DNA of 64,000 bases from Caloranaerobacter azorensis DSM 13643 (GCF_900129995.1 NZ_FQXO01000008.1:1-64000); one strand, 5' to 3'; shown: positions 25,758 through 35,275, counted from the first letter of the stretch. Notes: a model not told the origin generated them from the sequence alone. Numbers and translations are program-made.

Positions 25758-26297
25758 GTGAAAAAAGCCAGTGAAATAGTTGGATTACCTGTAATGAGCA
25801 AAACTTCTGGAAAGAAAATAGCTGTTATAAAAGATTTAGTTTTTTCGAGAAAGAAGTTTAGAATTCTGGCTTTGATGACACATGAAGGTAGTGTTTTTAA
25901 AGAAGCAAAAATAATAAAATATAAAAATGTAATAAGTGTTGGGAAAGATGCTATTATAGTTGATAAAGAAAATGTTATTGAATCTGCAGCAAATATACCT
26001 GATATTTTTCAATTAATAAAGGAAAGAGAAAAAATAATAGGTGAGGATGTAATAACAGAATCTGGAGAAAATATAGGGATAATAAAGGATATAATAATAG
26101 ATGAAGGCAGTGGAAAAGTATTAGGTTTTATATTATCCGATGGTTTAATCCAAGATATTATGGATGGTAGAAATGTACTGCCTTATATATATGGAATTAC
26201 ATTTGGTAAAGATGCTATGATAATTTCGGATGAAATTAAAACAGAGTTTGACAAAAATAAAGAATACTTCAAAAAACTTCTAGAATTAGAGCAGTAA
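25758..26297 (+). CDS. PRC-barrel domain protein
   Basis: 179 residues with two PRC-barrel-like repeats (about 1-80 and 90-165): each has a turn with GKKIAVIKDLVF or GENIGIIKDIIIDEGSGKVLGF. PRC barrels are small beta barrels found in the RNA maturation factor RimM and photosynthetic reaction centres; the role of free-standing ones (YrrD-like in Bacillus) is not known. The start is GTG, with GAGGT eight bases before. It sits in the conserved mnmA-alaS interval. Confidence 0.85.
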   Translation: MKKASEIVGLPVMSKTSGKKIAVIKDLVFSRKKFRILALMTHEGSVFKEAKIIKYKNVISVGKDAIIVDKENVIESAANIPDIFQLIKEREKIIGEDVITESGENIGIIKDIIIDEGSGKVLGFILSDGLIQDIMDGRNVLPYIYGITFGKDAMIISDEIKTEFDKNKEYFKKLLELEQ

Positions 26298-26341
26298 AAG
26301 AGTAATAAACTAATTATAAATGATATAAGGGAGTGTATAAA

Positions 26342-26503
26342 ATGAAAAGTAGATTTGTAAAAGGAGTTATTGCTGGAAGCATAATAGGTGCAACAGCAGG
26401 AGTATATGCTGCAAGTAGAATGACTCCTAGGCAAAGAAAGAGGCTAATGAGGACAGGTAAAAAAATGCTTTTTACTATGATGGATAATATGGGGTGGTTT
26501 TAA
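26342..26503 (+). CDS. Small YtxH-like membrane protein
   Basis: 53 residues: a short basic start, one glycine/alanine-rich transmembrane helix (GVIAGSIIGATAGVYAA, residues 8-24) and a basic amphipathic tail (RMTPRQRKRLMRTGKKM). GGGAGTG precedes ATG 26342. Such proteins are common beside PRC-barrel genes in clostridia. Function unknown. Confidence 0.7.
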   Translation: MKSRFVKGVIAGSIIGATAGVYAASRMTPRQRKRLMRTGKKMLFTMMDNMGWF

Positions 26504-26505
26504 AT

Positions 26506-26525
26506 AAGGCAGCTTTGCTGCCTTT
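26506..26525 (+). terminator. Short terminator-like hairpin
   Basis: AAGGCAGC (26506-26513) and GCTGCCTT (26517-26524) form a perfect 8-bp stem with a 3-base loop; the T-tract is only TTTATATAT. Confidence 0.55.
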
Positions 26526-26543
26526 ATATATGAGGAGGTTATC

Positions 26544-27722
26544 ATGCGGAATTTAGTTAATTTTATTATTTATTTACGAGAGATTTTTATTGTCTGTTTA
26601 CTGGGATTTATAATTTATTTTTTAGTTAATATCGGGAATAAATATGTAGAAACTAATAAACGGATTTCAATTTCAAAAAAGAAAATTATTAAAATCGTAA
26701 CGACTTTGCTAATAGTTTTGTTTGTCTACATAATTGGTAAAATCACTAAAAATGTAACCGGATTATTTACTCCATTTATTTTATCAATAGGATTATCATA
26801 TCTTTTAAATCCTATGGTTAATAGTTTGGAAAAAAGAAAGGTGCCGCGGGCTTTAGGTGTACTTATAGTATATTTGATTTTAATAGGATTTATACTTATT
26901 ATTTCTTTTTCTATTTTTCCTAAACTCATAAATGAATTTAAAAAATTAATAGATGTTTTACCTAACTATTTTAATGATGCCTATGAGTTTTTTAATGAAA
27001 TCTATATAAGTTATTCGAAAAATATTGCAAATTTACCACCCGGGTTACAAGGTATAAACGAAGTAGTAAAGTCGAATCTTGATAAAATACAGGTTACATT
27101 ATTAAATTCCTTGAAAAACTTTACAAATTCTATTATGCATATTTTTTCAAAGGCAGTTAGTTTTATTTTAATTCCGATTTTAACTTTTTATTTTCTAAAA
27201 GATAAAGATTATTTTAAGAAAAAAATAATTATGATTATTCCGAAGGTATATAGACAAGATGTTTTATATGTATTCAGGGAGATTGATGTGGTATTAGGGA
27301 AATTTATTAGAGGACAACTTATAGTTGCAGTTTTTGTCGGGGTGGCTACAACTATTGGATTATTAATGTTAGGTATTGATTTTGCATTAATAATAGGAAT
27401 AATAGCAGGGATAGCTAATGTTATACCATATTTTGGGCCTATAATAGGAATAATACCTGCACTTGTATTTGCATTAATGGAAAGTCCTTTAAAAGCTTTG
27501 TGGGTTATTATTTTATTTACTGCGATTCAGCAATTTGAAAGTGGAATAATTTCTCCTAAAATTGTAGGTGAAAGCGTAGGATTACATCCTGTAGTAGTAA
27601 TTTTTTCATTATTAATTGGAGGAAGTTATTTTGGAATATGGGGACTTTTACTAGCAGTTCCTATTACAGCGATATTAAAGATAGTAATAAACTTTATAAT
27701 TAATAAACTTATTAGATTATAG
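26544..27722 (+). CDS. AI-2E family transporter (UPF0118, YrrI/YtvI-like permease)
   Basis: 392 residues, about eight transmembrane segments: one near the N-terminus, two close together at 70-125, a long soluble stretch, then a cluster from 200 on. The end contains the family pattern VIPYFGPIIGIIPALVFA and QQFESGIISPKIVGESVGLHPV. Members export varied small molecules or Na+; the substrate cannot be told. GAGGAGG precedes ATG 26544. In Bacillus the relative yrrI also lies close to alaS. Confidence 0.88.
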   Translation: MRNLVNFIIYLREIFIVCLLGFIIYFLVNIGNKYVETNKRISISKKKIIKIVTTLLIVLFVYIIGKITKNVTGLFTPFILSIGLSYLLNPMVNSLEKRKVPRALGVLIVYLILIGFILIISFSIFPKLINEFKKLIDVLPNYFNDAYEFFNEIYISYSKNIANLPPGLQGINEVVKSNLDKIQVTLLNSLKNFTNSIMHIFSKAVSFILIPILTFYFLKDKDYFKKKIIMIIPKVYRQDVLYVFREIDVVLGKFIRGQLIVAVFVGVATTIGLLMLGIDFALIIGIIAGIANVIPYFGPIIGIIPALVFALMESPLKALWVIILFTAIQQFESGIISPKIVGESVGLHPVVVIFSLLIGGSYFGIWGLLLAVPITAILKIVINFIINKLIRL

Positions 27723-27728
27723 GCTATA

Positions 27729-27757
27729 TTGACAAGAATAGATATTTTATTTATAAT
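27729..27757 (+). promoter_or_regulatory. Consensus sigma-A promoter of the alaS T-box leader
   Basis: TTGACA (27729-27734) and TATAAT (27752-27757) are both perfect, with an ideal 17-base spacer. Transcription should start near 27764 and run through the T-box. Confidence 0.85.
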
Positions 27758-27784
27758 CCTTATTGAAGAAAATATTGTTAACAA

Positions 27785-28002
27785 CGATGATAGGGAGTAG
27801 TAGGTATTACGAGTCTTATAGAGAGAATACCCATGGCTGGAAGGTATTTAGACGAGTGTACTGAAGCAGCCCTTAAGTTGAGGCTTTGAAATTAGAGTAG
27901 GAGTCTACGGTTATTCCGTTATCATATTTGAGCGACTTTATAGTAAGTAGGGTGGTACCGCGGGTTTTTCTCTCGTCCCTAATTCAAGGGGCGAGTTTTT
28001 TT
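27785..28002 (+). ncRNA. Alanine T-box riboswitch
   Basis: The conserved T-box AGGGTGGTACCGCGG is at 27949-27963; its UGGU bulge complements the ACCA end of uncharged tRNA-Ala. Stem I starts around 27785, contains GAGAG at 27821-27826, and the specifier region CTGAAGCAGC gives codon GCA (Ala) at 27866-27868. The terminator is CTCGTCCCT (27972-27980) with AGGGGCGAG (27987-27995) and seven T. When tRNA-Ala is uncharged, the antiterminator forms and alaS is read. This accounts for the whole 27723-28064 gap. Confidence 0.95.
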
Positions 28003-28064
28003 ATAATCAGAAAATAAATACTATATAAAAATATAATATAAAATTTAAAGAAAGGGTGAACTAA

Positions 28065-30701
28065 ATGAAAAAGTTAAGTTTACACGAAGTACGTAGCGAA
28101 TTTTTAAATTTTTTTAAGGAGAAGGAACATCTTATAGTTCCAAGCTACTCATTAATCCCTAAAAATGATAGAAGTTTATTACTCATAAATGCGGGAATGG
28201 CACCATTAAAGCCATATTTTGTAGGGAAAGAAGAACCGCCAAGAAAAAGAATGGCAACTTGTCAAAAATGTGTCAGAACTGGCGACATAGAAAATGTTGG
28301 AAAAACCGACAGACATGCGACTTTTTTTGAAATGCTAGGGAATTTTTCGTTTGGAGATTATTTCAAAGAAGAAGCTATTAAATGGGCATGGGAATTTATA
28401 ACTAAAAGGCTGCAAATATGTGAAGATAAATTGTGGGTGTCGGTTTATTATGAAGATGATGAAGCTTTTGAAATATGGAATAAGGTTATAGGTATTGATA
28501 GTAATAGGATAATTAGATTAGGTAAAGAGGATAATTTCTGGGAATTAGAAATTGGTCCTTGTGGCCCTTGCTCTGAAATCTATGTAGATAGAGGGGAAAA
28601 GTACGGTTGTGGTAAAGATGATTGTAAACCGGGATGTGATTGTGATAGATATGTAGAAGTTTGGAATTTAGTATTTTCACAATTTGATAAAGATGAGAAT
28701 GGTAATTATAAAGATTTACCAAATCCTAATATAGATACTGGTATGGGACTTGAGAGAATAACAGCAGTACTTCAAGGAGCAAATAATATTTTTGAAATTG
28801 AACCGATTAAAAGTATATTGAATAAAGTAGAGGAAATAAGTGGTGTAGTTTATGGAAAGGATTATAAGAAAGATACTTCAATAAGGGTAATTACTGATCA
28901 TATAAGGGCTATCACTTTCTTGGTAGGAGATGGTGTGTTACCAAGCAATGAAGGAAGAGGTTATGTTTTAAGAAGATTGATTAGAAGAGCGGCTCGTCAT
29001 GGGAAATTGTTAGGAATAAATGAAAAGTTCTTGAGTAGATTGTCTAATATAGTTATTGAAAATTGGAAAGAGGTTTATCCAGAATTAGAAGAAAGACAGG
29101 TTCAGATTAAAAGCGTAATTGATATAGAAGAAGATAAATTTAATGAAACGATTGATCAAGGTATTAATATTTTAAGAGAATATATAGAAAAGATTAAAAG
29201 TAGAGGAGAAACTAAATTAGACGGCGAAAGTGCATTCAAATTATATGACACATATGGTTTTCCATTAGATTTGACTAGGGAAATACTAGAAGAAGAGGGT
29301 CTAACAGTAGATGAGTTAGGTTTTAACAGAGAAATGGATAAACAGCGAGAAAGAGCTAGAAAAGCAAGAGCAGAAAAAGATAGTCAAGCTTGGGATATAG
29401 ATATAGAAGGGTTTGATATTGATAAAGGAAAAACTATTTTTAAAGGATATAATAATATTAGACTAGAGACAGAAATATTGAATATTATTAAAGATAATAA
29501 AGTAGTCAAAAAACTTGAAAAAGGACAAGAGGGTATTTTAGTTCTAAAAGAGACGCCTTTTTATCCTGAAAGCGGAGGACAGGTTGGAGATAAAGGTAGA
29601 TTGTTAAACAGTAATTTTGAATGTGAAGTTTTCGATACCAAGAAAGGTAATAAAGGTGTTATTCTTCATAAAGTAATTGTAAAGAATGGAGAAGTTTCAG
29701 AAGGGGATAAAGTAGAGGCTATTGTAGATGAGAAAAAGAGATTAGATGCAGCAAGAAATCATTCTGCTACACATCTTTTACACAGAGCTTTAAAAGATAT
29801 TGTAGGCGAACATGTAAATCAAGCCGGTTCTTTAGTGGAACCTGATAGATTGAGATTTGATTTTACGCATTTTGAAGGATTAAATAAAGATACACTTGAA
29901 AAAATAGAAAAATTAGTTAATGAAAAGATATTACAATCATTAAATGTAGAAACTTTTGAAGTTTCTTTAGATGAAGCTATAAAAATGGGAGCAGTAGCTT
30001 TATTTGGTGAAAAATATGGTGAAAAAGTTAGAGTTGTAAAAATGGGAGATTATTCTCTAGAATTATGTGGTGGTACTCATATTAGTAATACAAGTCAAAT
30101 TGGTATGTTTAAAATTGTAAGTGAAAGTGGAGTAGCATCTGGTATAAGGAGAATAGAGGCAATTACAGGTATAAAAGTTTTTGAATATCTAAATAATATG
30201 GAGAAGAAAATAAATTCATTAGCGGAACTGCTTAAAACAAATAAAAAAGAAATTTTAGACAAGACAAAGGCTCTAATTGATCAAAATAAATTATTAGAAA
30301 AAGAGATTGATAATTTAAAGTCTAAAATAGCGAGTTCAAAAGTAGATGATATTATTAGCGAAAAAGTTGAAATTGATGGATTGAATTTGATAGTTAAAAG
30401 AATAGATGATATGGGTATAAATGAATTAAGACAATTGGGGGATAGAATTAGAGATAAAATGGGCTCTGTTTTAGTTGTTTTAGGTTCAGTTAAAAATGAT
30501 AAAATTTCATTTGTCGCTATGGCTACAAAAGATTTGGTTTCAAAAGGTATACATGCAGGAAATATAATTAGAGAGGTAGCTAAAGAGACTGGTGGTGGCG
30601 GAGGTGGCAGACCTGATATGGCCCAAGCCGGTGGGAAAGATGTATCTAAAATAGATATTGCTTTATCAAAAGTTGTAGATATAATAAAAGGACAGTTATA
30701 A
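28065..30701 (+). CDS. alaS: Alanyl-tRNA synthetase
   Basis: 878 residues, full length. Class II catalytic core at the N-terminus (VRSEFLNFFKEKEHLIVPS, then the motif 2 region MATCQKCVRTGDIENVG), editing domain with HSATHLLHRAL and CGGTHISNT, a coiled linker and the C-Ala/DHHA1 end with GGGGGGRPDMAQAGG. It charges tRNA-Ala and removes mischarged Ser/Gly. Under T-box control. Ends before a hairpin-rich repeat. Confidence 0.98.
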   Translation: MKKLSLHEVRSEFLNFFKEKEHLIVPSYSLIPKNDRSLLLINAGMAPLKPYFVGKEEPPRKRMATCQKCVRTGDIENVGKTDRHATFFEMLGNFSFGDYFKEEAIKWAWEFITKRLQICEDKLWVSVYYEDDEAFEIWNKVIGIDSNRIIRLGKEDNFWELEIGPCGPCSEIYVDRGEKYGCGKDDCKPGCDCDRYVEVWNLVFSQFDKDENGNYKDLPNPNIDTGMGLERITAVLQGANNIFEIEPIKSILNKVEEISGVVYGKDYKKDTSIRVITDHIRAITFLVGDGVLPSNEGRGYVLRRLIRRAARHGKLLGINEKFLSRLSNIVIENWKEVYPELEERQVQIKSVIDIEEDKFNETIDQGINILREYIEKIKSRGETKLDGESAFKLYDTYGFPLDLTREILEEEGLTVDELGFNREMDKQRERARKARAEKDSQAWDIDIEGFDIDKGKTIFKGYNNIRLETEILNIIKDNKVVKKLEKGQEGILVLKETPFYPESGGQVGDKGRLLNSNFECEVFDTKKGNKGVILHKVIVKNGEVSEGDKVEAIVDEKKRLDAARNHSATHLLHRALKDIVGEHVNQAGSLVEPDRLRFDFTHFEGLNKDTLEKIEKLVNEKILQSLNVETFEVSLDEAIKMGAVALFGEKYGEKVRVVKMGDYSLELCGGTHISNTSQIGMFKIVSESGVASGIRRIEAITGIKVFEYLNNMEKKINSLAELLKTNKKEILDKTKALIDQNKLLEKEIDNLKSKIASSKVDDIISEKVEIDGLNLIVKRIDDMGINELRQLGDRIRDKMGSVLVVLGSVKNDKISFVAMATKDLVSKGIHAGNIIREVAKETGGGGGGRPDMAQAGGKDVSKIDIALSKVVDIIKGQL

Positions 30702-30720
30702 TAATTTTTAGCCATATTTT

Positions 30721-31009
30721 CCTGACCCTTATGGGTCAGGTCCAGACTATTGATGAACTTATATTTATGAAAATGAAATCGAATGCTTGAAAGAATTTAG
30801 TTAAAAAACTAGGTGAAAATTTTTAAGAAAATTCGTAGGTTTGACAGGATGTCAAACCAGCATCCTACAAGACAGGAGGTCTTGATTAGGTGCGTTAGGA
30901 TTTTCTAAAAATTTGAACCTTTAGTTTTTTCTAAATTCGTCTGCATGAGCGTTATTTTCATAAAATATTTCACTTTGTCAACAAGCTCTCCTGACCCTTA
31001 TGGGTCAGG
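30721..31009. repeat. MITE-like nested hairpin element flanked by two identical terminator hairpins
   Basis: The palindrome CCTGACCC-TTAT-GGGTCAGG occurs identically at 30721-30740 and 30990-31009. Between them, TCCAGACTATTGATGAACTTATATTT and CACTTTGTCAACAAGCTC are the two halves of a smaller repeat seen also at 38443-38527. Inside these is a long imperfect inverted repeat (about 30767-30836 with 30893-30961: ATGAAAAT / ATTTTCAT, AGAATTTAG / CTAAATTCG, AAAAAACTA / TTAGTTTTTT), closed by small hairpins such as GGTTTGACA-GGA-TGTCAAACC (30838-30858) and AAGAC-AGGAG-GTCTT (30869-30883). There is no coding frame. This fills the 30702-31091 gap; the copy at 30990 is followed by TTTT and may terminate. 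Confidence 0.75.
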
Positions 31010-31091
31010 TTTTCACAATATTAATTATAAATTTAAAGGAATATGTATATAATTGTAGAATATATGATATAAATAAAAGGGAGGGATTGTT

Positions 31092-31346
31092 GTGAAAGAT
31101 ATGATGAATCAGACTATGAAATTTAATGTAGAAAAAGAAAATGTTACCGAAGCTAGAAAGATAATTATAAGTGTATATAATGCTTTAAAAGAAAAAGGCT
31201 ATAATCCAATAAATCAAATGGTAGGTTATATTCTTTCTGGAGATCCAACTTATATTACAAGTCATAAAAATGCAAGGACTTTAATTAGAAAACTAGAAAG
31301 AGACGAATTATTAGAAGAATTGCTAAAAAACTATTTGGAAAACTAA
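31092..31346 (+). CDS. ireB: IreB-family regulatory phosphoprotein (UPF0297)
   Basis: 84 residues with the family sequence [25 protein letters not shown]. IreB is a small substrate of the PASTA kinase IreK/PrkC and negatively controls cell-wall stress resistance in enterococci. GTG 31092 lies seven bases behind GGGAGG. In Bacillus the order is alaS-yrzL(ireB)-yrrK-yrzB; the same genes are here, but two others are inserted after ireB. Confidence 0.93.
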   Translation: MKDMMNQTMKFNVEKENVTEARKIIISVYNALKEKGYNPINQMVGYILSGDPTYITSHKNARTLIRKLERDELLEELLKNYLEN

Positions 31347-31362
31347 AAGTGGAGCGATTGCT

Positions 31363-33558
31363 TTGTTTAAAACACTAAAGAAGAATTTGTTTAGAATTTT
31401 AATTATGATTATTATACTAATAATAAGCGGAAAAAGTTTTTGTATTTCTGAATCTAATAATAGAAAAAAAGTGATTATGATAATTTTAAACAGATTAACA
31501 TTTGAAGATTTAGAATATATGGACAACCTGCAAGCTTTAATTGAAGATGGAAGTATAGGAGTAATGAACACAAGAGGTTTGTATGGATATAAAGGTGCAG
31601 AGTCCTATGCAACGATTAATGCATCTGGAAGAGCTAATGCAACATATCTGAACTCAAAGAGCTATAATTTGAATAATAATATATCTAAAATTTATAAAAG
31701 AAGATTAGGAATCATACCAGATAGATATCAAATTGTTAATACTGAGGTTGTAAAGCTTAATAAGTTAAATAACAAGAATAGATTTAATGCTAAAATTGGA
31801 GCGTTAGGTTACGCTTTACATAAAGAGGGTTTAAAAACAGCAGTATTTGGGAATTCAGATACTGCTGATAATATTATTAGGACAAATTGTCTAATAGCTA
31901 TTGATTTTAGAGGGTTTATAGATTATGGGAATGTAGATAATATTTTAATTAAAGATGATTTATACCCATATGGAATACGTACCGATTATGAAAAAATATT
32001 AATAGAGTTGAAGAATTTAAAAAATAATGCTTCATTAATAGTCATCGAAACAGGCGATTTAGATAGGCTTTATTTTTGTAGAGATAACCTAACAGATATA
32101 ATGTATTTCTTACATAGAGAAAGAATATTGAAGAAAGCAGATGAGTTTATAGAAAATTTAGTAAATAGTATTGATAGAAATTCGACAAGACTTATAGTAA
32201 TAAGTCCAAATATGGGAGACGATAAGATAGAAAGTGCTAGTGAGTTGACACCTTTAATATTTTGGGGAGATGGAATATCTAAAGGAATTTTATTTTCAGA
32301 AACTACAAAGAAGAATGGTATTGTATCTAATATAGATATTGCACCTTCAATTACAAAATATTTAGATGTTGATTATAAAGGTTTTACTGGAGCTGACATC
32401 AAATTTAAAAGACATAGTAATAATCTAACATTTATTAAGCAATTAAGTTATAAAATTAAATTTGTTTCGAATATTAGAAAACAGTTTTTAAAAATATATG
32501 TAATCAGTGAAATGATTTTTATTATAACTGTAACTTTTGTTTTATTATTTAAAAAGCTATTAACAAAGAGATTATTGTTTTTTATCAAATTAATACTTAT
32601 GTTAATAATCATTATACCTCTTGTTTTTTTAATCGTATCAAGTTACAATATAATGGATACTTGGGAATATATAAAACATATCATCATAATATCTTTTTCA
32701 ATATTAGCATTGACTTTGGTTTTCAATTCTGAAAATAGATTACAATTTATTGGTGCATTAACATGTGTGACTATTCTAATAGATCTTTTTACAAATTGTG
32801 AATTAACTAAAATGTCTATTATTGGATATGATCCGATAATAGGGGCTAGATATTATGGATTAGGCAATGAGTTAGTAGGTATTCTAATTTTTTCATTATT
32901 TACTATGCTTACTTTTATATTAAAAAATAAACCGAAAAAACTGTTTTTATATATGCTACTTATTTTTAATATATATCTTTTAATAAGTTCAAATTTTGGG
33001 GCGAATCTAGGTGGAGGGCTGACTTTAGCATTCATATTTATTTATATAATATTTGATGATTTTTTTAAAGCTAAAAAGAATCATTTTAATATAAATATAT
33101 TAAAAGTGCTGTTGATATTATTATCTATTGTTTCTATAATTATAGTTATTGATATTATATTAAGTAATAGTACGACGCATATAAGCGATTTTATTGGTAG
33201 AATGTTGTCTGGAGACATTAATTATATTTACAATGTAATAGTTAGAAAGTTATTGATGAATGTCAAATTATTTAAAGTATCTATTTGGGGAGAATCACTC
33301 CGAACAAATATTATATTGTTTGCGATTTTATTAATAACTCAAAAAAATATTGTAAAGAAGATTTTATTTAAAAATAAAAATATAACTTTTGGGTTTAAAT
33401 GTTCTATAATTAGTGCAATTTTTGGGTTGCTTTTAAATGATTCTGGTGTTGTTATGGCAGCTTTAATACTTCTATTAAACGTAACTGCTTTGACTTACCT
33501 AATAATATCAGCATTGGAGATGTGTTGTAATGGAATACAGAAATCTTGGGAAGACTAA
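31363..33558 (+). CDS. Alkaline-phosphatase-like membrane protein, uncharacterised
   Basis: 731 residues. An N-terminal hydrophobic segment (signal/anchor, about 8-28) is followed by an extracellular domain of about 330 residues with features of the alkaline-phosphatase/phosphodiesterase fold: strand-rich KVIMIILNRLTFEDL, ESYATINASGR at the position of the nucleophile loop (Thr/Ser candidate), IVIETGDLDRLYF, LIVISPNMGDD, and APSITKYL. From about 375 to the end there are some nine or ten transmembrane helices. This layout (AP domain then multi-pass domain) recalls membrane phospho-transferases, but no specific family is recognised. TTG start 31363 behind GTGGAG; 29-base overlap with the next gene. 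Confidence 0.65.
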   Translation: MFKTLKKNLFRILIMIIILIISGKSFCISESNNRKKVIMIILNRLTFEDLEYMDNLQALIEDGSIGVMNTRGLYGYKGAESYATINASGRANATYLNSKSYNLNNNISKIYKRRLGIIPDRYQIVNTEVVKLNKLNNKNRFNAKIGALGYALHKEGLKTAVFGNSDTADNIIRTNCLIAIDFRGFIDYGNVDNILIKDDLYPYGIRTDYEKILIELKNLKNNASLIVIETGDLDRLYFCRDNLTDIMYFLHRERILKKADEFIENLVNSIDRNSTRLIVISPNMGDDKIESASELTPLIFWGDGISKGILFSETTKKNGIVSNIDIAPSITKYLDVDYKGFTGADIKFKRHSNNLTFIKQLSYKIKFVSNIRKQFLKIYVISEMIFIITVTFVLLFKKLLTKRLLFFIKLILMLIIIIPLVFLIVSSYNIMDTWEYIKHIIIISFSILALTLVFNSENRLQFIGALTCVTILIDLFTNCELTKMSIIGYDPIIGARYYGLGNELVGILIFSLFTMLTFILKNKPKKLFLYMLLIFNIYLLISSNFGANLGGGLTLAFIFIYIIFDDFFKAKKNHFNINILKVLLILLSIVSIIIVIDIILSNSTTHISDFIGRMLSGDINYIYNVIVRKLLMNVKLFKVSIWGESLRTNIILFAILLITQKNIVKKILFKNKNITFGFKCSIISAIFGLLLNDSGVVMAALILLLNVTALTYLIISALEMCCNGIQKSWED

Positions 33559-34480
33559 TATTAAAGTATCAAGAATATGTTTCGGTTCTTTAACGATGGG
33601 GCCGCTTCAGGCTAATTTACCAATAGAGACAGGTGCTAATATAATAAAATATGCTTATGAGCGTGGAATTAATTTTCTAGATACGGCTGAATTATATGAT
33701 AATTATGAATATATTAAAGAAGCACTAAAAACTATACCGAGAGAAAAATATATTATAGCAACAAAATCTTATTCTTATTCAGAGGAAACAGCAGAAAAAA
33801 GCCTTTTGAATGCATTACAAAAATTAGAAACAGATTATATCGATATTTTTTTATTACATGAGCAAGAAAGTGAACATACAATTAGAGGCCATTATGAAGC
33901 AATTGAATATTTTTTAAAGGCTAAAGAGAAAGGATTGATAAGAGCCTTTGGAATTTCAACGCATAGAGTAAGTGCGGTATTGGATTCGTTAAAATTTAAA
34001 GAGATTGAAGTTATACATCCAATAATTAATAAGTTTGGTTTAGGAATACAAGATGGAAGTTCAGAAGAAATGATTGATGCTATAAGAAAGGCATATGAAA
34101 AAGGTATTGGTATATATGGGATGAAGCCTCTAGGGGGCGGACATTTAATAAATAGAGTAGAAGAAGCCTTTGAGTATGTCAAAAATATACCATATCTTCA
34201 TTCGATAGCTATAGGAATGCAATCGATTGATGAAGTCGATGCCAATATTAGTTTGTTAGAAAAAGGGAATATACCAAAGTATCTAAAAGAAAGATTAGGC
34301 AAGAAGACTAGAAGGCTTATAGTCCAGGATTGGTGTATAGGATGCGGAAAATGTGTTAAGACATGCAAACATGGAGGAATTGAAATTGTAGAAGGTAAAG
34401 CTAGAGCAGTTACAGATAAATGTATTTTTTGTGGGTATTGTGCAGCAGTATGCCCAGAATTTTGTATAAAAGTAATATAG
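33530..34480 (+). CDS. Aldo/keto reductase fused to a 2[4Fe-4S] ferredoxin domain
   Basis: 316 residues. The TIM barrel opens with MEYRNLGKTNIKVSRICFGSLTMG; the catalytic Asp and Tyr are in DTAELYDNY, the Lys in IATKSYSYS and the His in LLHEQES. The last 50 residues carry two cluster motifs, CIGCGKCVKTC and CIFCGYCAAVCPEFC. Such fusions in anaerobes may couple ferredoxin to carbonyl reduction; the substrate is unknown. GGAG ten bases before the ATG lies inside the preceding gene, with which it overlaps by 29 bases. Confidence 0.9.
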   Translation: MEYRNLGKTNIKVSRICFGSLTMGPLQANLPIETGANIIKYAYERGINFLDTAELYDNYEYIKEALKTIPREKYIIATKSYSYSEETAEKSLLNALQKLETDYIDIFLLHEQESEHTIRGHYEAIEYFLKAKEKGLIRAFGISTHRVSAVLDSLKFKEIEVIHPIINKFGLGIQDGSSEEMIDAIRKAYEKGIGIYGMKPLGGGHLINRVEEAFEYVKNIPYLHSIAIGMQSIDEVDANISLLEKGNIPKYLKERLGKKTRRLIVQDWCIGCGKCVKTCKHGGIEIVEGKARAVTDKCIFCGYCAAVCPEFCIKVI

Positions 34481-34492
34481 TTGGAGGTGTTT

Positions 34493-34921
34493 ATGAAGAG
34501 AATATTAGGACTTGATGTTGGTGATAAAACTATTGGAGTAGCAGTTAGCGATCCTCTATGTTTAACGGCACAGGGCGTAAAAACAATTAAGAGGAAAAGT
34601 ATTAAAAGTGATTTAAATGAATTAGAAGAAATCATTAATAATTATGAAGTTAATGAAATAGTAATTGGGTTACCTAAAAACATGAATAATTCATTAGGTC
34701 CCCAAAGTGAAAAAGTTATTAAGTTTGCAGAAAGGGTAAAGGAAAGATTTAAAATTAATATAGTGTTTGAGGATGAAAGGTTGACAACTGTAATTGCTGA
34801 AAAGGCGTTAATTAATGCCGATGTAAGCAGAAAAAAAAGAAAAAACGTTATAGACAAATTAGCAGCTGTTTTTATTTTACAATCTTATTTAGATAAAATA
34901 GATAGGAAGGTGATAAAATGA
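34493..34921 (+). CDS. ruvX: RuvX/YqgF-family RNase H-like protein
   Basis: 142 residues with the RNase H-like pattern [14 protein letters not shown] at the start, VIGLPKNMN in the middle and DERLTT near residue 90. YqgF proteins act as 16S rRNA 5'-end nucleases and are also described as putative Holliday-junction resolvases. GGAGG eight bases before ATG 34493 fixes the start; an in-frame TTG at 34481 would lie on the ribosome-binding site. The stop overlaps the DUF1292 start (ATGA). Confidence 0.93.
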   Translation: MKRILGLDVGDKTIGVAVSDPLCLTAQGVKTIKRKSIKSDLNELEEIINNYEVNEIVIGLPKNMNNSLGPQSEKVIKFAERVKERFKINIVFEDERLTTVIAEKALINADVSRKKRKNVIDKLAAVFILQSYLDKIDRKVIK

Positions 34922-35175
34922 CAGATAGACACGAGACAATAACACTTATTGACGACGAGGGCAATGAGATAGAATTTGAGGTAATAGCTACATTTGATAT
35001 TGAAGAAAGAGAGTATGCAGTATTACTTCCTGTTAATGAGGAGGAAGACGAAGCGTATATATTAAAGATTGAATATGATGAGGATGGTAATATGATTTTG
35101 GTAAATATAGAGGATAAATCGGAGTTTGATGATGCTGCGGCTGTATATGAAGCTATTATAGATGAAATAATTTAA
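34918..35175 (+). CDS. DUF1292 acidic protein (YrzB-like)
   Basis: 85 residues, very acidic, with alternating beta-strand pattern [21 protein letters not shown] and [25 protein letters not shown]. The family is widespread in Firmicutes beside ireB and ruvX; function unknown. Four-base overlap with ruvX. Confidence 0.9.
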   Translation: MTDRHETITLIDDEGNEIEFEVIATFDIEEREYAVLLPVNEEEDEAYILKIEYDEDGNMILVNIEDKSEFDDAAAVYEAIIDEII

Positions 35176-35275
35176 AAATATATTAAAATATTGAAATTTT
35201 GAATTAACATATTTGTTGACTTTTCCATAATATAGTTATAGACTAATATATAGAATAAGAAAAGCAGGTGAAGTG

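Noticed and set aside
35216-35275. PerR/Fur-box autoregulatory site before the fur-type gene
   Set aside because: TTATAGACTAATATA matches only the first half of the PerR box; not better than chance in this AT-rich stretch.
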